64,000 nucleotides of DNA from Tropicimonas sp. IMCC34011 (GCF_003390865.1 NZ_QMEJ01000001.1:1178001-1242000); one strand, 5' to 3'; numbered from the stretch's first letter, positions 18,981 to 28,213 are shown. The notes: generated by a model from the sequence alone, not told the origin. Program-made: numbers and translations.

Positions 18981-20117
18981 TCAGAACTCGAAATTTCGAA
19001 GGAGCGTCACCTCGAGCGAGGTGTTCCGCCCGTCCCGCGCGTCGAAGTCGGACCTCCGGTGCTCGTGCCTCAGTCCCACCTGAAGGGTCAGCCCCTCCAG
19101 CCCCGCGAAGGTGAAGGGCCGGGCATAGCCGACGAAGTAGTCCCGGATGCTCTCGTCACCTTCGTCGTCGTAATCCCGCTCGATGGCGATCGCGCGGCCG
19201 AAGAGCAGACCGCCGTCATCGAAGGCGTAGCTCGCATCGAGCGTCAGCTCGGGCGCCGTGTAGGAGAGCGCGTCGCCGTCCGCGTCGAACTCCTCCGTCG
19301 CGATTGCGGCACCCAACAGCACCCCAGGCATCGGGCGCGACCGCAGACCGATCTCCGCGCGGCGCGCATCGCCCTCGCCGCGGATGTCGCTGTCCCGCTG
19401 CCACCGGGTTTCCCGCTCGAGACCGAAGGTCAGGCCCGTCGTCTTCGTGAGCGCGTAGCGCAGGGCAAGTCCGCCGCCCGCCGCGTCGAGGCGTCCGCCA
19501 TCGTCGGTCCGCTCGGAGGAGGCGGTGAGGTAGGGAATGAGCGTCAGGTCCGCGTAGGGCAGCTCAAGGCCGAGGGTCAGGGCGCCACCCAGCCCGTCCA
19601 GCTCCTCCGCCTCGTCGTAGAGCGCGCCGCGCAGACGCAAATCTCCGAAGGCAAGGCCGCCGCCCGTTCCGGCGATCTCGTGTTCGAGCCGCAGATCGAG
19701 CCCGGCGACGGCAGCCGTGTCGTCCTCAGCGTCCAGCGTGCCCAGTCCTGGGTCGCTCTCGGCGCGGATCCCGGCAAAGACGGCGCCGCGCCCACGAAAG
19801 GCCTTGGATCGCGCCACGGCGCTGTGCCGCAAGTCTCTGGCATAGGCTGCATCGCCCGGCCCGAGACGACCCTCCAGAAGCCGCAATTCCCGCTCCGCCC
19901 CTTCGTAATCGCCCAGATCGTAGAGCGTCCGGGCGTAGAGGAGCCGCGCATCGTCCGCCTCGGGCCGCGCGAGAAGGATCCGCTCGAGGGGCGCGAGGGC
20001 GGCCTGAACCTCGCCGGCCGCGATGGAGGCGCGGGCCGCGTCGAGATCGCCCGTGCCCTGCGCGAAGGCCGGTGCGCCAGCGAGGCTGAGAAGGAGGGCG
20101 GTCGCTATGGGACGCAT
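18981..20117 (-). CDS. TPR-containing outer-membrane beta-barrel protein
   Basis: This 378-residue protein has a signal peptide (RPIATALLLSLAGAPAFA), TPR-like helices at about residues 20-100 (ARLLYARTLYDLGDYEGAE) and a C-terminal part of alternating hydrophobic strands. It ends NFEF with a terminal aromatic, the recognition signature of BAM substrates. The layout resembles surface-lipoprotein-assembly-modifier (Slam)-type proteins, a comparison rather than an assignment. The ATG was chosen for the signal peptide and a GGAG 4 bp upstream; the frame is open further up. The FecR-domain gene follows after 10 bp, so the two may form one surface system. Confidence 0.72.
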   Translation of the reverse strand: MRPIATALLLSLAGAPAFAQGTGDLDAARASIAAGEVQAALAPLERILLARPEADDARLLYARTLYDLGDYEGAERELRLLEGRLGPGDAAYARDLRHSAVARSKAFRGRGAVFAGIRAESDPGLGTLDAEDDTAAVAGLDLRLEHEIAGTGGGLAFGDLRLRGALYDEAEELDGLGGALTLGLELPYADLTLIPYLTASSERTDDGGRLDAAGGGLALRYALTKTTGLTFGLERETRWQRDSDIRGEGDARRAEIGLRSRPMPGVLLGAAIATEEFDADGDALSYTAPELTLDASYAFDDGGLLFGRAIAIERDYDDEGDESIRDYFVGYARPFTFAGLEGLTLQVGLRHEHRRSDFDARDGRNTSLEVTLLRNFEF

Positions 20118-20218
20118 GACACTCCGAGCCGATTCGATCCTGATACGGGTTGCAGAGTAGCCCCGATTGCCGTTGCGTAAGCCAGTGTCTTGCGAGAGTG
20201 GCGCGGAATGGACAGCGT

Positions 20219-22399
20219 GTGACCTTGATACCACGAACCGGCCGGCGTTTGCGTCCGATGACCCGCGCGGCAGGGATGGTCGGAACTGTTATCGCGCTGG
20301 TCCTCGTCCTCGCCCTGCCGGGCCAGCGGGAGCGGGCGATGGCCCTTATGGTGGACGGCTGGCAGCGGTCCGCCCCGCGGCAATCCCTCGATCCGCCCAT
20401 CGCCATCGTGGATATCGATGAGGCCGCGCTCGCCCGGCTCGGACAGTGGCCCTGGCCGCGCGGGGATCTCGCGAGGATGGTGGAGCGGCTGACGGACGCC
20501 GGCGCCGCTGCCATCGCCTTCGACATCGTCTTCGCCGAGCCCGACCGCCTCTCCGTCACCACGGCGGCGGACGCTATCCGGCGCGCGGGCGGCACGGCGC
20601 AGTTGCCACCGGGCGCAGCAGACGGAGACGAGAGCCTCGCACGCGCCTTCGCCGCCGGTCCCGTCGTCGCCGGTCTCATTCTCACCCCTGAGGGCCGCGC
20701 GTCGCCGCCGGCGCCGAAAGCCGGGATCGCGGTTCGCGGGCCGGATCCCGCCCCGTTCCTGCCACGGCTCGGCGGCGCGGTGTCGAACCTGCCCATCCTC
20801 GACGCGGCGGCGGCCGGTCTCGGCAGCTTCAGCCTTCTTCCCGAGCCGGACGGCGTGGTGCGGCGCGTTCCGCTTCTCTTCGCGACGGAGGCGGGTCTGA
20901 TCCCCGGCCTGTCGGCGGAGGCGCTGCGGGTGGCGCAGGGCGCGGGAGCGCTGCAATTGCATGTCGCGGACGAGGGTGGCCGGCCCGGCCTAGAAGCGAT
21001 GCGGATCGGCGGGATCGACATTCCGCTCGGCCCGGACGGGCGGCTCTGGCTGCACTGGTCCGGCCTGCCGGACGTGCCCCGCCTCTCCGCCGCCGAGGTC
21101 ATTCTGGACGATGCCGGGGGATGGGCAGACCGGATCTCAGGGCGTGTGGTCTTCGTCGGCACGTCCGCCGCGGGGCTCAGGGATCTCGTGGCAACGCCGC
21201 TCGGCGGCCTGGTTCCGGGCGTCGAGGCCCATGCGGAGGCGCTGGACCAGATGCTGTCCGGCGCGGCGCTCGTACGTCCGGGCTGGGCACCGGGCGCGGA
21301 ATTCGCCGCCGCGCTCCTCCTTGGCCTGTCGCTCTCCGTCCTCATGCCGCTCCTCGGGGCGGGCGGCGCGGCGGCGCTTGCGTCAGCTCTCATCGTCGGC
21401 GTCCTCAGCGTCGCCTGGGCCGCCCTGCCCCGCGGGCTGGTCCTTGATCCCGGGCCCGCCATCCTCGCGCTACTGACGACGTTCCTGTGCGGAGCGACGA
21501 CCCTTGCCCTCCTCACGGAGCGGGAGCGGCGCGGCGTGCGCCGGACCTTCTCGCTCTACCTTGCGCCGGCGGTGGTGGACCGGCTTGCAGACGACCCCTC
21601 CGCCGCCCGGCTGGAGGGAGAGGCCACCGAGATCACGATCCTCTTCTGCGATCTTCGCGGCTTTTCCGGCCTGTCCGAGGGAATGGACCCGACGGAGCTG
21701 ACGGCGCTTCTGAACGGCTTCCTGACCCCCATGACCGAGATCCTGCTGGCGCACGGCGCGACCATCGACAAGTTCATCGGCGATGCGATCATGGCCTTCT
21801 GGAACGCCCCCCTGCCGGTCGAGGCGCATCGCGTGCGGGCGTTGGAGGCGGCCAGAGCGATGGGCGATGCACTGCAAACGCTGAACACGAACAGCGCCCA
21901 CCCGCCTCTCGCCATCGGCATCGGCCTCAACACCGGGACCTGCTGCGTCGGCAATCTGGGCTCCGCCCAGCGCTTCGCCTATTCGGCCATCGGCGATCCG
22001 GTCAATGTCGCCTCCCGCATCGAGGCCCTGACCCGGTACTACGGCGTCGAGACCCTCGCCTCGGCGGAGACGGCCCGGGGCAGCCCTCTGGCCACGCTGG
22101 AGGTCGACCGCGTCCGGGTGAAGGGCCGCGATGCGCCGGTGGAGCTTCATGCCCTGATTGGCGACCGTGCCATGGCGGAAAGCCCCGACTTCGCGCGGCT
22201 TGCCGAGGCGCAGGCGCGGTGGCTGGCGGCCTGGCGGGCCTGGGACGCCGCATCGGCGCGGGCGGCGCTCGCCGATCTGCCGGGCCTTCCGCCGGGCCTC
22301 CTCACGCTCCAGTCGGCTCGCACCTTGCGGCTCGAGACGGAAGCGCGGCCCGAAGGCTGGAGCGGGCTCTACGATCCGGGGGAAAAATCCCCCACCTGA
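20219..22399 (+). CDS. CHASE2-domain class III adenylate cyclase
   Basis: The 726-residue membrane protein has one N-terminal TM helix, a periplasmic CHASE2 domain (PIAIVDIDEAALARLG, then GWADRISGRVVFVGTSA), two or three TM helices near residues 350-430 and a cytoplasmic cyclase domain. Catalytic parts present are FCDLRGFSGLSE (metal Asp), DKFIGDAIMAFW (adenine-Lys and metal Asp), AYSAIGDPVN (adenine-Asp) and NVASRIE (transition-state Asn/Arg), so it should make cAMP. The start is uncertain: the GTG gives a basic N-terminus before the first TM helix; an ATG 13 codons later is possible. It is divergent from the FecR/beta-barrel operon and overlaps the convergent MBL gene by 31 bp. Confidence 0.87.
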   Translation: MTLIPRTGRRLRPMTRAAGMVGTVIALVLVLALPGQRERAMALMVDGWQRSAPRQSLDPPIAIVDIDEAALARLGQWPWPRGDLARMVERLTDAGAAAIAFDIVFAEPDRLSVTTAADAIRRAGGTAQLPPGAADGDESLARAFAAGPVVAGLILTPEGRASPPAPKAGIAVRGPDPAPFLPRLGGAVSNLPILDAAAAGLGSFSLLPEPDGVVRRVPLLFATEAGLIPGLSAEALRVAQGAGALQLHVADEGGRPGLEAMRIGGIDIPLGPDGRLWLHWSGLPDVPRLSAAEVILDDAGGWADRISGRVVFVGTSAAGLRDLVATPLGGLVPGVEAHAEALDQMLSGAALVRPGWAPGAEFAAALLLGLSLSVLMPLLGAGGAAALASALIVGVLSVAWAALPRGLVLDPGPAILALLTTFLCGATTLALLTERERRGVRRTFSLYLAPAVVDRLADDPSAARLEGEATEITILFCDLRGFSGLSEGMDPTELTALLNGFLTPMTEILLAHGATIDKFIGDAIMAFWNAPLPVEAHRVRALEAARAMGDALQTLNTNSAHPPLAIGIGLNTGTCCVGNLGSAQRFAYSAIGDPVNVASRIEALTRYYGVETLASAETARGSPLATLEVDRVRVKGRDAPVELHALIGDRAMAESPDFARLAEAQARWLAAWRAWDAASARAALADLPGLPPGLLTLQSARTLRLETEARPEGWSGLYDPGEKSPT

Positions 22400-23202
22400 C
22401 CCACCGCGCCGACCTGCCCCGCCGCCGCGGCGAAGGTCCCCGGCCGGACCTGCCGCGCGTCCTCAACGATCGCATCCAGCTCGTCGTCGCTCCGCCCGGG
22501 CGCGTGGTGCCAGAGCCCGACCTGCCCCGCCCCTTGCGTCAGATCGAGGGCGGTGCGCCAGTCGCCGTGCCCCCAGCCGCGGCGGGACGCGGCCTCTCCC
22601 GGGGTCCAGGTCGCATCGATGAGAGCGAGGTCCGCGCCTTCGGCGAGACCGCGAAGGCCGGCATCGCCCACACCCCCGTCCGGCTCGTGGTCCGTGAGAT
22701 AGGCAAGGGATCGCCCCTCCCACGCGACGCGGTATCCACTGGCACCGCCCGGATGCGACAGCGGCGCGGCGCCAAGCGTCGGCCCGTCCAGCAGCCGGCC
22801 GGGCATCCCGGTGACCGCGAAGCCGGGACAGAGCGTCTCCGGCGCGACGGGATAGAAGGGTGGCGCCATGAGGCGGCGGAGCGCGCCCTCCAGCGCCGCG
22901 GGGCTCATTGCGGCGGACGCCACGCGCAGTTCGGCCCCTTGCGGCGCGGCGGACAGAAGGAGCGGCAGGCCGACCAGATGATCGAGATGAAGATGCGACA
23001 GAAGGACGGTGATCCGCCGCCGCCCGGCAAGCGCCGGACCCGCGGCCGCGGCGCCCGATCCCGCATCGAGGACGAGGATTGCGTCGGGATCGCCCCAGGT
23101 GAGCGTCGCGCAACTCGTCGCTCCGCCATGCTGCGCCACGCCCGCACCGTCCTCGGCAGCGGTCCCGCGGGCACCGTGAATGGACAGGGTCAGACCGGGC
23201 AT
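22369..23202 (-). CDS. MBL-fold metallo-hydrolase
   Basis: This 277-residue protein of the beta-lactamase/RNase Z-like fold has LSHLHLDHLVG (HxHxDH zinc motif), further ligands in AYLTDHEPDG and a distal His (LWHHAPGR). There is no signal peptide, so it is cytoplasmic. The family includes phosphodiesterases, nucleases and lactonases. Its convergent overlap with the adenylate cyclase makes a cyclic-nucleotide phosphodiesterase an attractive idea, but nothing in the sequence proves the substrate. The C-terminal AAAAGQVGAVGQVGDF tail lies over the end of the cyclase gene. Confidence 0.8.
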   Translation of the reverse strand: MPGLTLSIHGARGTAAEDGAGVAQHGGATSCATLTWGDPDAILVLDAGSGAAAAGPALAGRRRITVLLSHLHLDHLVGLPLLLSAAPQGAELRVASAAMSPAALEGALRRLMAPPFYPVAPETLCPGFAVTGMPGRLLDGPTLGAAPLSHPGGASGYRVAWEGRSLAYLTDHEPDGGVGDAGLRGLAEGADLALIDATWTPGEAASRRGWGHGDWRTALDLTQGAGQVGLWHHAPGRSDDELDAIVEDARQVRPGTFAAAAGQVGAVGQVGDFSPGS

Positions 23203-23471
23203 CGCTCGACGATCCTCGCGCCGCCCTGATCTGTCTCCGGCGAGGCATGGCCGGGGCAGAACGGGAAAAACCGGGACACTCCAATCATCCTTGTCAGAGA
23301 TGGGCAGATGCTGGCCTTACACCCTCATATGCCATGTCCCGCGCGCGAGAGCCACGTTGTTCCTGCGGGTGCCAGACGACGGTCAGTCCATGCCCCCGGC
23401 ATGAGGACATCCAGCGGCCGAGACACCGAGCTACGACCTGCCGTCCGCCCGATCCCGGGCGGGCGCTCCCG

Positions 23472-24215
23472 TCAGAGCATGATCGGCATGGACGAGGCTG
23501 GCGCCATGCCTTCGCTGATCGCCTTCGACAGCACGCGCCGGGAGCTGTCGACATGCTCCTTCATCCGCGTCCGCGCGGTTTCCGGCTCGCCGCCGCTGAT
23601 CGCCTCCAGCACCGCCTCGTGCCCGACGAAACCGGGGTCGTAGAATTCGGGCAGGCTCGCTTCGAGGAAGTAGAACCGCTCGAACTCGCGAATGATCTGC
23701 ACCGTGCTGCGGTGCAGGCGCCGGTTCCCGGCTCCGAGCGCGATCGTCTCGTGAAAGGCGTTGTTGATCAGGATCATTCTGGCGACGCGTTCAGACCCCT
23801 CGCTGTCGTTCTCGGCGTCGATCCGGATCAGCTCCTCGAGTTCCTCCAGTCGCTCCGGCCCGGCATGGCGCGCGGCCAGCGCGGCGGCCTCGCCCTCGAT
23901 CAGCGCCCGGAACCCGAAAAGGTCCCGGATTTCCGCGATCTGAACGGGGGCCACGATATAGCCGCGCCGGGGAATGGCACGCACGAAATCCTCAGTCTGC
24001 AGTCGAACCAGCGCCTCCCGCACCGGCGTCTTGCTCATCTGAAGCTCACGCGCGAGATCGGCCTCGGTGAAGGGCGTCGAAGCGGCGAAGTCGCCGGTCA
24101 TGATACGGGTGCGGATCTGATCGTAGGCGCGATCCGTCAGGGTCCGGTAGCCGGCCGGCTCCTCCCCGATCCGCTCGCGCCAGCGGAAGACCCGGTCCGG
24201 ATGTCGTGGTCCCAT
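23472..24215 (-). CDS. GntR-family (FCD domain) regulator
   Basis: This 247-residue protein has a GntR winged helix (FTEADLARELQMSKTPVREAL, near residues 50-70) followed by an FCD ligand domain (FRALIEGEAAALAARHA; NNAFHETI; VGHEAVLEAI). It is divergent from a Dpp-type transporter operon, with a 20-bp palindrome between them, so it very likely represses that operon and itself. The start is the Met giving a short N-terminus; the frame is open 29 codons further without a ribosome-binding site. Confidence 0.85.
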   Translation of the reverse strand: MGPRHPDRVFRWRERIGEEPAGYRTLTDRAYDQIRTRIMTGDFAASTPFTEADLARELQMSKTPVREALVRLQTEDFVRAIPRRGYIVAPVQIAEIRDLFGFRALIEGEAAALAARHAGPERLEELEELIRIDAENDSEGSERVARMILINNAFHETIALGAGNRRLHRSTVQIIREFERFYFLEASLPEFYDPGFVGHEAVLEAISGGEPETARTRMKEHVDSSRRVLSKAISEGMAPASSMPIML

Positions 24216-24320
24216 CTGTCCGATCTCATGTTCTAACGTGCAGGACGGCCGGGAAAAAACGGCTTCCTGCGCTCTCCTCCAACCCGAGGCCAAGGCTAGC
24301 ACCCGAGGCAGTACACTTGC

Positions 24321-24340
24321 AATATATCCCGTGATATATT
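24321..24340. promoter_or_regulatory. 20-bp palindrome, candidate GntR operator of the Dpp-type operon
   Basis: AATATATC-CCGT-GATATATT has perfect 8-bp arms and lies 105 bp from the GntR start and 79 bp from dppB. It is the only AT-rich island here and the only strong dyad between the divergent genes. Confidence 0.65.
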
Positions 24341-24418
24341 ACAGCGCATCTTCAAACGACATCATCACCATTCGAGAGGTCGACCCGCGGCGTGCGCCCG
24401 GGATCGGGTCACTGACAC

Positions 24419-25363
24419 ATGACGACTTACCTGCTGAGACGGTTCGCACTGGGCCTGTGCGTGCTCATCGTGTCGATGCTGCTGCTCTTCGTGCTGATCT
24501 ATGCCGTGCCCGGGGACCCCGCGGCCATCGCGCTCGGACCTCGCGCGAGCGAGGCGCAGAAGGCGTTCTTCCGCGAGCAGATGGGCCTCGACCAGCCGCT
24601 GGCGATGCAGGCGGCGAGCTTTCTGTGGAATCTTCTTCACGGCGATTTCGGAACGGACATCCTCAGCCAGCGTCCGGTGGCGGATCTGGTCTTCGCCGCC
24701 CTGCCCCGCACCGTCACGCTCGCGGTCGTAGGCGTGATCTGGGCCGCGGCCATCGGGACGCCCCTCGGGATCTGGGCAGCGCTCCGGCCGAACACCTTCA
24801 TCGACTGGTTGATCGGCGTCATCTCCACGAGCGTCGTGGCGCTCCCCGCGTTTCTCATGGCGATCTACGCCCTGATCCTCTTCGCGGTCATGCTGAACTG
24901 GTTTCCGGCCATCGGCGCGGGCGAACCGGGGGACCTGCTCGACCAGCTCCACCACCTTGCCCTGCCGGCCTTTGCCATCGGCGTCGCCTGGGTCGGATAC
25001 ATCGCCCGGCTCGTGCGGGTGTCCATGCTCGAGACGCTGGCGCAGCCGCATGTGAGGACCTACCGCTCCTTCGGCGTCTCGGATCTGCGCATCGCGCTGC
25101 GGTACGTCCTGCCCATCGCGGTCGTTCCGGTCATCTCCGTTCTCGGCGTCGGCATCGGGAACCTGCTCTCGGGCGCCGTTCTGGTGGAGGTCGTCTTCTC
25201 CCGGCCGGGCCTCGGCTCGCTCGCCTACGACGCCGTGCTCAGCCGGAATTTCCCGGTCCTTCTCGGCGCAGTGGTCGTGACGACGGGGCTCTACGTCCTG
25301 GCGAACTTCCTTGCCGACGCGCTGATCGCCTATCTCGATCCGCGCCTTGCGGAGAAGGGCTGA
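24419..25363 (+). CDS. dppB: Dipeptide/oligopeptide ABC transporter permease 1
   Basis: This 314-residue membrane protein with about six helices has the DppB N-terminal pattern MTTYLLRRFALGLCVL..SMLLF and the EAA loop YRSFGVSDLRIALRYVLP that docks on the ATPase. FSRPGLGSLAYDAVLSRNFP is a family signature. It is the first gene of a five-gene importer operon. The name follows the family; the real substrate may be another peptide-like or amide compound, as the downstream CocE hydrolase suggests. Confidence 0.87.
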   Translation: MTTYLLRRFALGLCVLIVSMLLLFVLIYAVPGDPAAIALGPRASEAQKAFFREQMGLDQPLAMQAASFLWNLLHGDFGTDILSQRPVADLVFAALPRTVTLAVVGVIWAAAIGTPLGIWAALRPNTFIDWLIGVISTSVVALPAFLMAIYALILFAVMLNWFPAIGAGEPGDLLDQLHHLALPAFAIGVAWVGYIARLVRVSMLETLAQPHVRTYRSFGVSDLRIALRYVLPIAVVPVISVLGVGIGNLLSGAVLVEVVFSRPGLGSLAYDAVLSRNFPVLLGAVVVTTGLYVLANFLADALIAYLDPRLAEKG

Positions 25364-25366
25364 CCC

Positions 25367-26248
25367 ATGACCGACCAGACAGCAGCCGCGCCGAGGGCCG
25401 TCAAGGCCGAGCGCCACGCCACGCTCCGCCGCCTGCTCGGCACGCCGACGGGCGCGGTCGCGTCCCTCGTCGTCGCCGCCTTCGTGATCGCCGCGCTGGC
25501 GGCGCCCTTGGTCGCGCCCTACGATCCGAACGCGATCGATCCGATCAACCGGATGCAGGGACCGAGCGCCGCGCACTGGCTGGGCACCGACCAGCTCGGA
25601 CGGGACCTGCTCTCCCGCATCGTCTTCGGCACGCGCACCGCGCTCTACATCGCCCTGACCGGGACCGGCGCGGCGCTCGGGGTGGGCATGGCGATGGGAA
25701 TGATCGCGGGTCTGGGCGGCAAGATCCTCGACAGCGCGCTCGTCCTGCTCAACGATTCCATCAAGTCCCTGCCGCTCGTCCTCTTCGCCCTCGCTCTGGT
25801 GACGATCTACGGCGCCTCGGTCCCCGCGCTCATCGTGATCATCGCGATCTCCATGGCGCCCGGCTACTTCCGCGTCGTGCGCAATCAGGTGCTGGTGCTG
25901 AACAACGCCGACTTCATCGTCGCGGCGCAATCGATGGGGGCCTCCCGCCTCCGCCTCGCAGCGACCCACATGCTGCCGAACCTGATCGGCCCGATCCTCG
26001 TCCTGATCGCGATGGATATCCCCGCCGTCATCGGCATCGAATCCGGTCTGAGCTTTCTCGGCCAGGGCATCCAGCCACCGCAATCAAGCTGGGGGAACAT
26101 GCTGTCCGAAGGGTACACCTATGTCCGGCAGGCGCCGCATATCGCGATCGCCGCCGGCCTGCCGATCGTTCTGTCTACAATCGCCTTCACCTTTCTCGGC
26201 GAGACCCTGAGGGACGCGCTCGATCCGCGCCGGGCGGTGCGGACATGA
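25367..26248 (+). CDS. dppC: Dipeptide/oligopeptide ABC transporter permease 2
   Basis: This 293-residue DppC/OppC-type permease has the N-terminal APYDPNAIDPINRMQGPSAA and HWLGTDQLGRDLLSRIVFG blocks that mark OppC_N. The EAA loop is AAQSMGASRLRLAATHMLPN, then IGIESGLSFLGQGIQPP. It starts 3 bp after dppB, and its stop overlaps the start of the first ATPase gene (ATGA). Confidence 0.88.
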   Translation: MTDQTAAAPRAVKAERHATLRRLLGTPTGAVASLVVAAFVIAALAAPLVAPYDPNAIDPINRMQGPSAAHWLGTDQLGRDLLSRIVFGTRTALYIALTGTGAALGVGMAMGMIAGLGGKILDSALVLLNDSIKSLPLVLFALALVTIYGASVPALIVIIAISMAPGYFRVVRNQVLVLNNADFIVAAQSMGASRLRLAATHMLPNLIGPILVLIAMDIPAVIGIESGLSFLGQGIQPPQSSWGNMLSEGYTYVRQAPHIAIAAGLPIVLSTIAFTFLGETLRDALDPRRAVRT

Positions 26249-27210
26249 GCGCCCCCGTCCTTGCCCTCGATAACGTTTCCATCCGCTATCCCAGCGCTCC
26301 GGCGGCCGCGGTGCGCAATGTCAGCTTCGAGGTCGGCACCGGCGAGACCCTCGGGATCGTCGGAGAAAGCGGCTCCGGCAAATCGACCCTCGCCGCCGCG
26401 ATGATGGGCCTCCTGCCGCGCGGATCGTGCGTGACGGGCAGCCTGCGTTTCGAGGGGCGCGACCTCTTCGGGCAGATGACCGAGCGGGACTTGCGCCAGC
26501 TCCGCGGCCGGGACATCGCCACCATCGCGCAGGATCCCTTCACCGCGCTCAACCCGGTGATGAAGATCGGGCGGCAGCTCGATATCTTCCAGCACTGGTA
26601 TCACGACCGCCCGCGCGCTGAGCGCAAGGCCCGCATCCTGGAGATGCTGGAGCAGGTCCGCCTCTCGGATCCCGACGTGCGGATGCAGCAATATCCGCAT
26701 CAGCTTTCGGGCGGCATCCTGCAGCGTGTCTCCATCGCCGCGGCGCTTCTGGCCGAACCCAAGCTGCTGATCGCGGACGAGCCGACGACGGCGCTCGATG
26801 CGACGACCGAGGCGCAGATCCTCGGGATCATGGCGGAGGCGAAGGAAACGCTGCGCGGGGCGACGGTCTTCATCACTCACGACATGAGCGTGGTGGAGCG
26901 GCTCTGTGACCGGATCGCCGTTCTCTATGCGGGTGAGCTGGTCGAGACCGGGACCGTGGCCGAGGTGCTGGGGAATCCGCAGCATCCTTACACGAAAGCG
27001 CTTCTGGAATGCGATCCGGCCCGGATCGAGGAGCCCACCTCCGAACTGCCGACCATCGGCGGCACCGTGCCCGCCCTCGATGACAGGCCGGCGGGCTGCA
27101 TCTTCGAGCCGCGCTGCCCGTCCGCCGTCGCGCGCTGCCGCGCCGAAGCGCCGCTGCGCCACGACCTCGGCCCCCGGCGCAGCGCCGCCTGCCATCTGGT
27201 GACCCCATGA
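26245..27210 (+). CDS. dppD: Dipeptide/oligopeptide ABC transporter ATPase 1
   Basis: This 321-residue ABC ATPase has Walker A GESGSGKS, signature LSGGILQRV, Walker B LLIADEPTTALD and the switch His in FITHDMSV. The C-terminal oligo_HPY region is complete (HPYTKALLECDP, then CIFEPRCPSAVARC). That Cys-rich tail in Dpp/Opp ATPases can hold an Fe-S cluster. The signature has ILQRV instead of the usual QxQRV. The start is set by the ATGA overlap with dppC. Confidence 0.9.
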   Translation: MSAPVLALDNVSIRYPSAPAAAVRNVSFEVGTGETLGIVGESGSGKSTLAAAMMGLLPRGSCVTGSLRFEGRDLFGQMTERDLRQLRGRDIATIAQDPFTALNPVMKIGRQLDIFQHWYHDRPRAERKARILEMLEQVRLSDPDVRMQQYPHQLSGGILQRVSIAAALLAEPKLLIADEPTTALDATTEAQILGIMAEAKETLRGATVFITHDMSVVERLCDRIAVLYAGELVETGTVAEVLGNPQHPYTKALLECDPARIEEPTSELPTIGGTVPALDDRPAGCIFEPRCPSAVARCRAEAPLRHDLGPRRSAACHLVTP

Positions 27211-28190
27211 CCCAACCCATCCTCGAGGCGCGGAACCTGCGCGTCCGCTACCCCTCCGGCACCCTGACCGACCGGCTTCTCGGCCGCGGCCCCCGCCATG
27301 TCACCGTTCTGCCGGACGTTTCGCTGTCGGTGGAGGCCGGCCAGACGCTCGGCCTGATCGGCGAAAGCGGCAGCGGCAAGACCACGCTTGGCCGCGCGGC
27401 CATCGGGCTCGCTCCGATCTCGGGTGGGTCCATCCGCGTGGGCGATGCGACGGCGACATCCGAAGATGCGCCCGAATGGGCCGGGATCCGGCGGCGCACC
27501 TCGATGATGTTCCAGGACGCGGTCGCCTCCCTCGATCCGCGGATGACCCTCGGCACGTCCGTCACGGAGCCCCTGGCAATCGCCGGCGGGTTCGACGGGA
27601 ACCGCAGGGACAAGGCCGCCGAACTTCTCGGCCTCGTCGGTCTCTCGCCCGACTTCGCCGACCGCTACCCGCACCAGATCTCCGGCGGGCAGGCCAGGCG
27701 CGTGACCGTGGCCCGCGCCCTCGCGCTGGAGCCTGACCTCGTGATCGCTGACGAGCCGACCGCGGGGCTCGATTTATCCGTGCAGGGGGAACTCCTGAAC
27801 CTCCTCGGCGAGCTCCAGAACCGCCTCGGGGTCAGCTTCCTCTTCATCACCCACAACCTGTCCGTGGCGCGGCATGTCACGAACCGGATCGCGATCATGT
27901 ATCTCGGCCGGATCGTGGAGGAGGCTCCGACCCGGACCATCTTCAGCGCGCCGGAGCACCCCTATACCCGCGCCCTGATCGGCGCCCGCGAGGCGACCGG
28001 CGGTGGCGGTCTCATCGAGGGGGACGTGCCCAGCCTGACACGGCGGCCCGAGGGGTGCGAGTTCCGAACCCGCTGCCCGCTTGCCACCGACCTCTGCGCC
28101 GCGAAAGCGCCGGCGCTGCGCGAAATCGCCCCCGGACACACCGCCAGTTGCCACTATGCCGGGCAGCCGGCGGGCGTGTCCCACTCATAA
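27207..28190 (+). CDS. dppF: Dipeptide/oligopeptide ABC transporter ATPase 2
   Basis: This 327-residue partner ATPase has Walker A GESGSGKT, signature ISGGQARRV, Walker B LVIADEPTAGLD and FITHNLSV. The oligo_HPY tail includes HPYTRALIGA and CEFRTRCPLATDLC. It overlaps dppD by ATGA and is followed 23 bp later by the binding-protein gene. Both ATPases have intact catalytic Glu residues, so the pair should form two working ATP sites. Confidence 0.9.
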   Translation: MTQPILEARNLRVRYPSGTLTDRLLGRGPRHVTVLPDVSLSVEAGQTLGLIGESGSGKTTLGRAAIGLAPISGGSIRVGDATATSEDAPEWAGIRRRTSMMFQDAVASLDPRMTLGTSVTEPLAIAGGFDGNRRDKAAELLGLVGLSPDFADRYPHQISGGQARRVTVARALALEPDLVIADEPTAGLDLSVQGELLNLLGELQNRLGVSFLFITHNLSVARHVTNRIAIMYLGRIVEEAPTRTIFSAPEHPYTRALIGAREATGGGGLIEGDVPSLTRRPEGCEFRTRCPLATDLCAAKAPALREIAPGHTASCHYAGQPAGVSHS

Positions 28191-28213
28191 TCAACAGCCA
28201 ACAGGATATCCCC

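Noticed and set aside
22369-23202. Naming the MBL-fold gene as a cAMP phosphodiesterase
   Set aside because: The motif fits many MBL subfamilies; context alone is not enough for a named function.
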